A stretch of DNA of 64,000 nucleotides from Pedobacter xixiisoli. Lineage in GTDB: Bacteria; Bacteroidota; Bacteroidia; Sphingobacteriales; Sphingobacteriaceae. This document shows positions 18,441-26,762 of the stretch, one piece after another. The DNA lies in contig NZ_OCMT01000001.1 in assembly GCF_900215335.1 (NCBI RefSeq), forward strand, positions 806,001 through 870,000. The letters are read 5' to 3'. Below the pieces are notes generated by a model that made no database searches, was not told the DNA's origin, and saw nothing but the letters and a program-made list of their open reading frames with translations. Every line of letters begins with the position of its first letter. Positions within the stretch are counted from its first letter, which is position 1. The translations under genes were made by a program, and so were the position numbers.

Positions 18441-20639
18441 TCATTTTGCTAGTTCTAATTGATTGCTTATTAGATCGTAATAGTATGATCTATTTGATAC
18501 TAGGGTCTCATGGTTCCCCATTTCCATTACTTTACCATTTTCCATTACGATAATATTATCTGCGTGTCTTACAGTGCTGAGACGGTGTGCTACGATTACT
18601 ACAGTTTTCCCATTGAAAAACTTGTTCAGGTTCTCTATAATAATTTTCTCATTTTTAGCATCAAGTGCATTTGTTGCTTCATCGAAAAAGATGAAGTCTG
18701 GGTCTTTATATATTGCCCTCGCAATAAGTATGCGTTGTTTCTGTCCCTGACTTAATCCATTACCTTCATTCCCAATAACCGTGTTGTAACCCGATGGTAA
18801 CGCTTCTATGAAATCGCCAATATTCGCCATCTCCACTGCATAAGCTACCTTTTGCATGTCGTAGTTACTGTTGCCTAGCGTAATGTTGTTGATGATGCTC
18901 TCAGAGAAAATATACCCGTCTTGCATCACTACCCCAATACAATCTCTCCAAGTATTGGTATGGATGTTATCTAACGAAATATTGCCGACTTTAATGTCAC
19001 CAGTTTGCGGTGGATATATTCCCATCAATGCCTTCAGCAGTGTGGTTTTGCCGCTGCCGCTGCTTCCAACGATCGCAGTAATTTGGTTAGCGTTAATGGT
19101 AAGATTTATATCACTTAATGCAGCTGGAGATCTAGGCCCATTATAATGAAACGTGAAATTCTCGATAGTGATATTTGAATGATCTGGAATGATCCTTGCC
19201 AGGTTGTCGCTTGCGTTTTCTGGTTCAAGATCCTGGATCTCATTAAGTCGTTCAAGACTGATCTTGGCATCTTGATGACTTTGGAAAAAATCAACAAGCG
19301 AATCAATTGGTCCTGAAAGCTGCCCTATGATGTACTGTACAGCTACCATCATGCCAAGTGACATTTTTCCGTCCATAACATATTTCGCAGCCAAATAGCT
19401 TATGAACAGGTTCTTCATTCCGTTAATCAGGATTGCACCGGAATTCTGGTACTGATTTAATACTAAGGATTTATTACTTACTTTAAATAATAGAGCCTGT
19501 ACGCTTTCCCACTGCCATCTTTTCTGTTTTTCTGAATTGAACAGCTTTATATCCTGCATGCCATTGATGAGTTGTATAAGCGTGCTTTGGTTGTTCGATT
19601 GATAGGTGAAACGTCGATAGTCGAGCTCGCGTCGATATTTTAGGAAAAGCTTAATCCATAGGACATAAATGATACTGCCAAGAACAAAAACAAGAAATAT
19701 TATTTTATTATAGTAGGCCACCACTGCGCTTAGAGCAAAGATGTTCACTACAGAAAAGAAGAAGTTGATCAACGTTGAGGTCAGAAAAGTCTGCACCCTT
19801 CCATTGTCATTGATACGTTGCATCAGATCTCCAGTACGCTTTGAATCAAAAAAAGACAAAGGTAGGTTCATCAATTTCGAAAGAAAGGTTGTTATCAAGG
19901 AAATATTTATCCTGTTTGTCAACTGAAGCATAATCCAGCCTCTTATAAAGCCAACACTTGCTATTCCCAGCGTAAGGAAAAGTTGCCCAACTAGTATGAT
20001 AATTAACAGTGATTCACTTTTTCCATTAATGCCGATATCCACTAGCGCTTGGGCTAGTATTGGGAGTGTCAGGGAAAAGATACTCGTTAATATAAAGCCC
20101 AAGATAAGATGAAACAATAGAGCCTTGTACTTTTTAGCAAAATATATAAAACGAGTTAAGGAACCACTTTTGTTTTTCTCGTCCTCGTCTTGGTAGAAAG
20201 TTTCGGTTGGTTCTAAAATAAGGCAATGGCCTTTTTTTTGACCATTAGTCTTTGTGCTTATCCATCCATTTTCAAATTCAGACGATTTTAGCTTGATCTT
20301 TCCTACCGCTGGATCGGCAACATGTATCCAAAGATTACCTTTTCGTTTACTCGTCTTATAGACTACTACGAAGTGATCTTTTTTCCAATGGACAATGCAG
20401 GGTAGTTTTACATCATTTGTTAACTGTTCAATTGTGATCTTAACTCCTACACTATGAAAGCCCACTGCATCTGCTGCATCACTAATCCCTAGCATGCTAA
20501 CTCCATTCTTGGTAATGTAGCTTTTCTCTCTCAATTTGTTAATATTGAGAGTTCTGCCATAAAATTTGCCGACCATCTTGAGACACGTCGGTCCACAATC
20601 CATTGCCTGTTGTTGAGTATAATGTGGAAAGAAACGCAT
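18441..20639 (-). CDS. lanT: Peptidase-containing ABC transporter (C39 peptidase, LanT type)
   Basis: A 732-residue bifunctional exporter that should cleave the GG leader and pump the peptide across the inner membrane. The N-terminal C39 peptidase has Cys15 (MDCGPTC), His89 (WKKDHFVV) and Asp109 (VADPA), the expected triad. A six-helix transmembrane domain spans about residues 165-450. The ATPase has Walker A GSSGSGKTT (525-533), the signature LSQGQ (629-633), Walker B DFIFFDE (648-654) and the H-loop AHRLS. All catalytic parts are intact. The gene starts three bases after lanM ends, and its adaptor gene follows. Confidence 0.95.
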   Translation of the reverse strand: MRFFPHYTQQQAMDCGPTCLKMVGKFYGRTLNINKLREKSYITKNGVSMLGISDAADAVGFHSVGVKITIEQLTNDVKLPCIVHWKKDHFVVVYKTSKRKGNLWIHVADPAVGKIKLKSSEFENGWISTKTNGQKKGHCLILEPTETFYQDEDEKNKSGSLTRFIYFAKKYKALLFHLILGFILTSIFSLTLPILAQALVDIGINGKSESLLIIILVGQLFLTLGIASVGFIRGWIMLQLTNRINISLITTFLSKLMNLPLSFFDSKRTGDLMQRINDNGRVQTFLTSTLINFFFSVVNIFALSAVVAYYNKIIFLVFVLGSIIYVLWIKLFLKYRRELDYRRFTYQSNNQSTLIQLINGMQDIKLFNSEKQKRWQWESVQALLFKVSNKSLVLNQYQNSGAILINGMKNLFISYLAAKYVMDGKMSLGMMVAVQYIIGQLSGPIDSLVDFFQSHQDAKISLERLNEIQDLEPENASDNLARIIPDHSNITIENFTFHYNGPRSPAALSDINLTINANQITAIVGSSGSGKTTLLKALMGIYPPQTGDIKVGNISLDNIHTNTWRDCIGVVMQDGYIFSESIINNITLGNSNYDMQKVAYAVEMANIGDFIEALPSGYNTVIGNEGNGLSQGQKQRILIARAIYKDPDFIFFDEATNALDAKNEKIIIENLNKFFNGKTVVIVAHRLSTVRHADNIIVMENGKVMEMGNHETLVSNRSYYYDLISNQLELAK

Positions 20640-20642
20640 AGC

Positions 20643-23600
20643 TTAAATCTGGTGGGCAGTCCTGTAGTTCAAATTTGAAGACTCGTTGCTGATTACTGAT
20701 GGCACATTTTCCCAATCGTAATGACGTAGTAGGACATATCCAATACCGCACAATCCTGTGAATAAACCTAACATCTCCATCTTATTGCCATCACCATACA
20801 CCATTTGATAACTATTAGACAAAATGTTTTTATTCAGAGCATGTAATTTTGAGGTAACTTTTTCTTGAAGTTTTTTATCCCTGAGGTAGCTAGCACATAA
20901 GGACAATACCTCATAATCACTTCCTCTTCCGTGGCATAAACAATCAGACTCTGTCTTACCATTCAAGATATTATTGACAGCATATTTTACTTCATCAACT
21001 AACATTGGGTCGGCTCTATATTCTGACAAGTAAACCCTACTTAATGCGATGCCAGTAGAGCCATGGCACCAGGAAATACTATCCCAATTCCTTTCGGGCT
21101 CTCTCATGTCTTTCCATCGTTTCTTATTCTCGTCAAATAATTGTCTGTCATAATTTAAAGCACCTGCAATAGATTCTTCAATTTTTTCTTTTTTAAGTAC
21201 TGCTTGGGCTTTGGCTAATACCAATGCGATACCCGCTGTACCATGAGCATAACCACCGAAATATTTATCAATTTCATTGGTTACCATATTTGTATAAGAC
21301 CAAGCAACAGATTGATTTGGAAAACTTGTGCCATTTGAAACAATGCGGTTGACTATTTTTATTATCAATTCATCGAAATTGGGAAAATTAGGGTCGTCAT
21401 TAAGATTGATAAGGAGTTCTAATAAACCTGCTTGTCCCATAAGAATATCCCAATTTTGGTTTTCCTCTAACACAGAATTGATAAACTGGATGTATAGATC
21501 AATGAATTCTTGATCTACATATTTTTTATCAAATGCAGAAAAGTGTTCCATCATGTACAAAATGGATGATGGATAGTATAATGGGCTTACTGGTAGACCT
21601 TTTTTCTCATTACTGGTTAATTGTTTAAAAAAGCCATTAAGATACTGTTCTCGAAAGACCTTTTTGGAACTTAGGAAAATTTTTTCGGCAACTTCAAAGT
21701 ATCCTGATTCTTTGATATATTTCGATGCGTAGAGTAGAAAGAATGATATTCCAAGGGTTCCATCATACATGTCGTAGCTTAGTGGGGTAAATTCATACCT
21801 TTGATCTTTTTGATTGGTGGTTTTGCCCAACCAATTGATCTCTTCCTCTATCTTGAACATTTTTGACATATAGTGGTCGGCAATGATTTTCACACCACTC
21901 AAAAGATCAGTTTTAGGAAGATCCTGTTTTGGGAAATTTATGTAGCGAGTCTGATCCGAAATGTCATATTTTCCAAATTTAATATGAAAGTAGAAATTGC
22001 ATGTTCCTTCAATAATCCGTAGTTGAGAGTCGATCGTCTGTTTATCTAAGTATTTCAGACGATCTAGAATGCCCTCGATGCTGTCTTTTGATTTAATAAA
22101 ATGATTTTTAACAGCAACTTGATTGCCACTTGTATAAAGGTGCTTTGAGTCGTGATAAGTATAAAAATAGGGGATGTCTCCTTCTTTGAATTGAGCAGAT
22201 ATGCTCGTTACTATTGCAGAATTGATTGCTTTTGTGTTAAAACTAAATGTTCTTTTTAACATACTTTTTACTTCCCTTTCTTTTGCTAATGATTTAAATG
22301 CTTCAGGAATGAGGAAGCTCCGACTCAATTTGTCATATACAGCTGTTGGATGGGTGAGTATCCTGAACGGAACTCTTGAGAATAGTCCTGAGTTAAGAAT
22401 GTATTCGGTTATTTCCTGCTTGTGTAGGTAGATAAAATTAATGGTCTTGGAGAAACCTTTTAATAGATATTCCAGATATTCCTCGGTAATCCCATACTTT
22501 TTGCCCTTAAAAACCGGAAGATGTTTCTCGTCGTCGGCCGCTACTCGGAAAACTTCTTTTGCTGAAACAGTTATATCCATTCCTTCTAAAGAATTCCATA
22601 CGTTCGTTTTTATTTTTTCTGAGCCTCTGGCATGTAGGGCTCCACCAAAATAATCTCTTTCTAAATTATCTCCAATATTTAAGGTTGGTAATACTCCTGT
22701 TGATGTAACGCTCTCCTCAAAATAGTTTGTAAAAGCAGACGATCTGTCAATTGGAGCATGTCGGCTTAGGAGGCACTCTAGATCGATAATTGTTGGATGT
22801 TTTCCAACCGCAATAACATTATCTCCAATAATATCTACTGTTCCTAGAATATAAAAAAGTGCTAATGCCTGGCCATGGATAGTGTAGAAATCATTTATTT
22901 CTTCAAGTGTAGCGACTTCTGTGTTGCTAACATGCTCTACCCAAGCATAATGGTCCCTGTTAATAAAATTAGGAATTTTTATTGTTATATCTTCTCCTTG
23001 ATGCTTAATGAAATCCAAAAGAGAAATTAGACATTCCTCTAAGTTTTGGTTCCTGGGTTTGTAAAGTATTGAGCGTGATTTAAAAGATATTTTGGATACT
23101 GATTGGCCATGTTGGTGTGCATCGCCTAGAAATAGATCAATCTTGGTAATTTTTTCATTTTCTTGATCAATAAAGTATTGTATCTCCTTCCAATCGGTAT
23201 CAATACGGCAAAGTATATTCTCCAGATGCTGGAGTAGATTGCTAACATTGACTTCTAGTCTGTGCTCTAGGTATTTGTATTTTTCAAAAATATATTCAAT
23301 CCATTCTTCATCCGCCGAAAGTTTATTGAAACTTTTACGTTTCGATTGATCATCCGCTCCTTCGAGCAGGCCCGCAATGTTTGCGATCCGAAGCTCATGT
23401 ACCAACAAGTATTGGAATAGCGTATTTCTCAGCTGTATGTTAAGCTGGAAATTCAGGTCAAAAATAATTTCCGCGGGTTTGGCAAATCTATCCTCTATAT
23501 CAAATTGTGAAACAAGTTTGCGGATCCTTCTTGCAATGTATTTATTTAAAGGAAAGAGCGTAAAATATAAGTCTGTAGACTTGATAAAATTATTTATTTC

Positions 23601-23660
23601 CTCTGGTTTTAATTCTCTCGAAATCTTAAGTATCTCTGATTTAATGCTTTCTTGTTTCAT
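20643..23660 (-). CDS. lanM: Class II lanthipeptide synthetase LanM
   Basis: Bifunctional enzyme expected to dehydrate Ser/Thr of the precursor at 23759-23947 and add Cys thiols to form (methyl)lanthionines. With start MKQESIKSE at 23660 it has 1005 residues; the open frame reaches 23702, but that extra start lies within the attenuator hairpin. The dehydratase half (DUF4135-like) has FLGDAHQHGQ and ISFKSRSILYKPR (about 177-203), GTVDIIGDNVIA (about 273) and HPTIIDLEC (about 288). The cyclase half has DGTLGISFFL, YAHGTAGIAL (His806), SWCHGSTGIAL (Cys865) and CLCHGRGS (Cys909-His910). These supply canonical zinc ligands, so both activities look intact. Confidence 0.95.
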   Translation of the reverse strand: MKQESIKSEILKISRELKPEEINNFIKSTDLYFTLFPLNKYIARRIRKLVSQFDIEDRFAKPAEIIFDLNFQLNIQLRNTLFQYLLVHELRIANIAGLLEGADDQSKRKSFNKLSADEEWIEYIFEKYKYLEHRLEVNVSNLLQHLENILCRIDTDWKEIQYFIDQENEKITKIDLFLGDAHQHGQSVSKISFKSRSILYKPRNQNLEECLISLLDFIKHQGEDITIKIPNFINRDHYAWVEHVSNTEVATLEEINDFYTIHGQALALFYILGTVDIIGDNVIAVGKHPTIIDLECLLSRHAPIDRSSAFTNYFEESVTSTGVLPTLNIGDNLERDYFGGALHARGSEKIKTNVWNSLEGMDITVSAKEVFRVAADDEKHLPVFKGKKYGITEEYLEYLLKGFSKTINFIYLHKQEITEYILNSGLFSRVPFRILTHPTAVYDKLSRSFLIPEAFKSLAKEREVKSMLKRTFSFNTKAINSAIVTSISAQFKEGDIPYFYTYHDSKHLYTSGNQVAVKNHFIKSKDSIEGILDRLKYLDKQTIDSQLRIIEGTCNFYFHIKFGKYDISDQTRYINFPKQDLPKTDLLSGVKIIADHYMSKMFKIEEEINWLGKTTNQKDQRYEFTPLSYDMYDGTLGISFFLLYASKYIKESGYFEVAEKIFLSSKKVFREQYLNGFFKQLTSNEKKGLPVSPLYYPSSILYMMEHFSAFDKKYVDQEFIDLYIQFINSVLEENQNWDILMGQAGLLELLINLNDDPNFPNFDELIIKIVNRIVSNGTSFPNQSVAWSYTNMVTNEIDKYFGGYAHGTAGIALVLAKAQAVLKKEKIEESIAGALNYDRQLFDENKKRWKDMREPERNWDSISWCHGSTGIALSRVYLSEYRADPMLVDEVKYAVNNILNGKTESDCLCHGRGSDYEVLSLCASYLRDKKLQEKVTSKLHALNKNILSNSYQMVYGDGNKMEMLGLFTGLCGIGYVLLRHYDWENVPSVISNESSNLNYRTAHQI

Positions 23661-23689
23661 TCTGTATAGATTCTCAAATAAACATGAAA

Positions 23690-23709
23690 AGAGGGGTAGC
23701 ATCCCCTCT
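23690..23709 (-). terminator. Attenuator-like hairpin between lanA and lanM
   Basis: On the minus strand AGAGGGG and CCCCTCT form a perfect seven-base-pair stem with a six-base loop, followed directly by a short T tract. It lies about 50 bases after the lanA stop and 30 bases before the lanM start. This is where a partial terminator would give more precursor than enzyme transcript. Confidence 0.65.
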
Positions 23710-23758
23710 CTTCAACTTTTGAATAATAAACGTTAGCTGTGATTGATCAATAATGTTA

Positions 23759-23947
23759 TTAATCGATGTCCTGTACTTCCGGATCATCTACACATTTAAT
23801 TGTACAGTTGCATACCGCTGTAGAATCACAAGCTTGGCTGCTAGAAGAAGTACTACAAGAACCACCGCCGGTCAAACGCAACATTTGGCTTTCGTTCAAT
23901 ACTTCGAACTCGCTTTTCAATTTTACTTTGTTAAGTAACTTTTTCAT
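23759..23947 (-). CDS. lanA: Lanthipeptide precursor peptide with GG leader
   Basis: A 62-residue peptide. The leader MKKLLNKVKLKSEFEVLNES is followed by QMLRLTGGG, a double-glycine-type site (Gly27-Gly28, with a third Gly29) suited to the C39 peptidase of the adjacent exporter. The core after Gly28 has Cys at 31, 40, 46, 48 and 52, and ten Ser/Thr (30, 32-37, 42, 43, 49). It ends in an acidic tail VDDPEVQDID with no Cys or hydroxyl residues. Five thiols with an excess of hydroxyls fit up to five thioether rings plus residues left for other changes. It lies 70 bases after the glycosyltransferase gene and just before lanM. No separate promoter was evident. Confidence 0.9.
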   Translation of the reverse strand: MKKLLNKVKLKSEFEVLNESQMLRLTGGGSCSTSSSSQACDSTAVCNCTIKCVDDPEVQDID

Positions 23948-24017
23948 AATAAAAAATTTAAGGTTAAAAAATATGTGAATTAAAGATTTTTGGTCAGGTT
24001 GTAATTTTAGTCTTCAA

Positions 24018-25181
24018 TTAGTTAATAGATGATGTGGTAGGGTATTTTTCCTTAACAAGAACTAACTTCTTCTTTTCGATAAGCATTTCCAAAGCAGAGT
24101 AAAGTGATTCGGACTTTACAGACATTTTCCCACTTTCATCTCTACTTCGTTTTACTATTAGGCAATTGGGATTATTTTCATAGTACTCTTTAAATCCGCT
24201 GGTGTCTGTAAGGATCAATGGTAAATTCAAAGCATTCATTTCGAGGGCTGTGAATGAGAATGAACCAAACTGGAAAGGAAGAATACCGATGTCTGCAATT
24301 TTGTATAGGCAACACAGATCTTCTTTGGTTAAATAGCCGGTAAATATGATCTTGTTCCAAATTCCCTTACATAATGGTAAGAACTTATCCGTATTGCCTC
24401 CTCCTGCCAGAACTAACTTTATATTTGAGTGCTTTTGGACCAACTTCTTAAACGCTTCGATAAGCTCTGCTATACCGCTTCTATTGAGTATCCTTCCGGC
24501 AAAAAGTATGATTTTTTCATTTTCGTCAGACTTTATTCCTTTAAGTACTTCTGACATCTGAAATACTTGTTTAGAAATAAGCTCAGTCGACTTATCAAAT
24601 TTTATATCTACCACCTTAGAAGAATCCTTCTGATAATGTTCGGTAATAAATTCGATGTGATCGTTTGTAAAACATTGAATTTCATCTGACATATGAACCA
24701 GCTCATATTCCTTTCTGGCAAGGTGGGTTAGTTTTTGTAAATCGGGATTGGCATTTAGGTATTCCACAACCTCTTTTCGATTTCCTGGAAATAGCTCGTC
24801 CAGTAATAACGATTGTGGTGCGAAAACGATTTGCCAATCTGTTTTTGTCTTTATTGACTTTGCTAGTTCATAATCATCCACCCGACGCGATATGACAGTG
24901 ATTTTATTAGTCTTTAATATCCCAGTTAGTATATCTACAATCCTTGTCGCATAAGTCATTTCATTTACATGGGTTTTAATATAAAAGAGTGGGGATGGAA
25001 ATGAGATTTCACTATAATTACCAAGATCAACTATGTTAACTTCTTTGGTTACAGTTGAATGATATCTGACAATAAAAAAATCATCAACGCCTTTACTATT
25101 TTTTATAAGGTAATCACGATAGGAGCGCATACCGTAAAGTGATGATTTAAAATCTCCTTCAAGGAAAATAACCGTGTTCAT
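24018..25181 (-). CDS. GT-B glycosyltransferase (GT4-like) of the lanthipeptide operon
   Basis: A 387-residue protein with the C-terminal nucleotide-sugar half of GT4 enzymes: IILFAGRILNRSGIAELIEAF, KLVLAGGGNTDKFLPL, IIFTGYLTKEDLCCLYKIADIGILPF, and the donor-binding SFSFTALEMNALNLPLILT with its conserved Glu. The N-terminal half is diverged (YGMRSYRDYLIKNSKGVDDFF), as expected for an acceptor-binding domain. No membrane segment. It is the first gene of the operon, 70 bases before lanA, so the peptide itself, its Ser/Thr-rich core or a Cys, is the likely acceptor. That is an inference from context; a housekeeping role in surface glycans is the alternative. Confidence 0.85.
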   Translation of the reverse strand: MNTVIFLEGDFKSSLYGMRSYRDYLIKNSKGVDDFFIVRYHSTVTKEVNIVDLGNYSEISFPSPLFYIKTHVNEMTYATRIVDILTGILKTNKITVISRRVDDYELAKSIKTKTDWQIVFAPQSLLLDELFPGNRKEVVEYLNANPDLQKLTHLARKEYELVHMSDEIQCFTNDHIEFITEHYQKDSSKVVDIKFDKSTELISKQVFQMSEVLKGIKSDENEKIILFAGRILNRSGIAELIEAFKKLVQKHSNIKLVLAGGGNTDKFLPLCKGIWNKIIFTGYLTKEDLCCLYKIADIGILPFQFGSFSFTALEMNALNLPLILTDTSGFKEYYENNPNCLIVKRSRDESGKMSVKSESLYSALEMLIEKKKLVLVKEKYPTTSSIN

Positions 25182-25688
25182 GTAATAGTGTTAAAAAGGT
25201 TGAGAGTTTAAAGCGTTCGATAGCGACATACATGCAAAACAACTTGTAGTTGATAAGCAGTATATCGAATTATAATCTAGGTAACAGACCGATACTTGTT
25301 ACTGTATTTATTGTATGGTAGTCATCAATTATCGCAGACTGCTTTTTTGGCATGACAAGAATAGTATTAGAGAGCATGTGTTTCATTCTGAGCTTTTATT
25401 TAAATGCGTTGTCCTAAATTAGTAATTCTGATTATAACCAAAAAAAAATGGGAAAAAATTGCACGTTTTATGTATTGTAGATTTTAATGTTATTTTATTG
25501 AGCGAGTTAAGAATCTTATGGTGAATATGCTTAAACAGGATACGATTTTAATGGGGCGTAACATTTTCTGCTTTCCCTAAACATAAACGTTATGTCTTTT
25601 TATACGGATAGCGAAATTGGAAAGGTTTCAATTTTTCATTTTACGCTACTCCTTGTTCGGTAGTGGATTATTAATCTAAACGATTTCA
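25182..25688. promoter_or_regulatory. Intergenic region expected to hold the lanthipeptide operon promoter
   Basis: About 500 AT-rich bases upstream of the first operon gene. The promoter should lie here, because no break of this size occurs elsewhere in the operon. I found no clean TTTG/TAnnTTTG pair on the minus strand; CAAGAATA near 25357 (minus strand TATTCTTG) is one mismatch from a -7 element but lacks a clear -33 partner. No ORF or long repeat seen. Confidence 0.35.
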
Positions 25689-26169
25689 TTATCTTTTAAG
25701 CGTCAGGTGTACGGCGGCGCTTCCAACCACATGTCCTGCGTCGGTGAAAATAATGACACTTCTTCATTGTGATCAAATACCTCTCCGTAATCTACAATCT
25801 TGAACTGTCCCATTGTTGTGATCACATCCTGTTCGGTGTAGAGCGGCAGCTGTTCCGCCTGATCGATGTTCAGGTTCTGGTTGACATGCTCGGCATCCTG
25901 TTCGTGTATCTTTGCAGAATCCATTAATCCTCAAAGCCTTCTGCAACCAACCTCGGCAATAAACCACAATGATCAATGTGGGCATGGGAGAGTACCATCA
26001 TGCTTACCTCTGAGGGCTTAAAGCCAAAGTAGCCGTTGAGCTTATCGGTAATTTCGCCCATACCCTGAAACATGCCGCAGTCCAAAAGGATCTGTGTTCC
26101 GCTATCTAGTTTAATCAGGTGTTTGCTGCCCGTTACTGCTCTTGCAGCACCGTGAAATGCTATTTTCAT
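25689..26169 (-). pseudogene. Broken metallo-beta-lactamase-fold (RNA-processing type) gene
   Basis: The minus strand from ATG 26169 encodes the N-terminus of an MBL-fold/beta-CASP protein: FHGAARAVTGSKHLI and the metal motif LSHAHIDHCGLLPRLVAEGFED, then a stop. The next conserved block, MDSAKIHEQDAEHVNQN, resumes in another frame immediately afterwards, so the residues normally between them are missing. A third block, FTDAGHVVGSAAVHLTLK, lies in yet another frame near 25740-25692 and runs into a stop. At least one internal deletion, two frame changes and loss of the whole C-terminal half make a functional product very unlikely. Confidence 0.85.
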
Positions 26170-26730
26170 ATGTTGATTTTTATGGAGTTGATAATAATTG
26201 TAGGCAGGTTAACAATCTTTTTCCCGTAATGGTTTGCTACGGCCCGAGAATGGATGGGCGAGGCAATCTTTACTTCGTTTCTGTCAAAGGAAGCTGTAGA
26301 TGTTTAAACAACGTATTTCGATTTAAATAAGATTGGTTTTGTGATAAATTCTCGAGACAAGATAATTGGAAGTCTAGATTTGGCTTTATGGCTTGCTGAC
26401 GTTCGAAGTCTAAGTCGGAAAAATGCAAGAATGGCTTACGGGAGAAATGTACTATGACCTATTTACAAATTTGCAACGAAATAGAGTGAATAGTATTACG
26501 GTGCAGAGGGGCGGCAGAAGCTGGTTTATGATATAGTGATAATTACAGGATTTTAACAAGCAGGGATGATAGTATTTGCTCTTGGCTGCTGTCACATGGG
26601 TATAGGTCTAGCAATGCAAACATTGAAACGCCATAATCATTCCGATTATATATGGTATGAAAAGGGTTGTACGTAAAAATAAAGTTTTTTTCTTCAAAGG
26701 ATATGGAAAGTAATTTAGTTGAAGAAAATG
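26170..26730. other. Intergenic stretch, no gene recognised
   Basis: About 560 bases between the broken MBL-fold gene and the terminator of the sigma/FecR/SusCD group. The small ORFs here (26142-26330 plus; 26543-26803 minus) overlap real or broken genes or lack any feature of a protein. No hairpin or repeat was noticed apart from the terminator at 26731. Confidence 0.4.
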
Positions 26731-26757
26731 AAGCCCGACATAGATAATGTCGGGCTT
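26731..26757 (-). terminator. Rho-independent terminator after susD
   Basis: AAGCCCGACAT pairs perfectly with ATGTCGGGCTT (11 base pairs) across a five-base loop, starting six bases past the susD stop. The bases after the stem on the minus strand are T-rich. It closes the minus-strand sigma/FecR/SusCD group. Confidence 0.85.
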
Positions 26758-26762
26758 TATCA

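Noticed and set aside
23660..23702. Longer LanM start (MLPLFSCLFENLYR extension)
   Set aside because: The start lies in the loop of the attenuator hairpin and the extra residues do not look like a LanM N-terminus.
23753..23978. Plus-strand ORFs opposite the lanthipeptide precursor
   Set aside because: They are antisense shadows of the precursor gene, with Cys/Ser-poor random composition and no link to neighbouring plus-strand genes.
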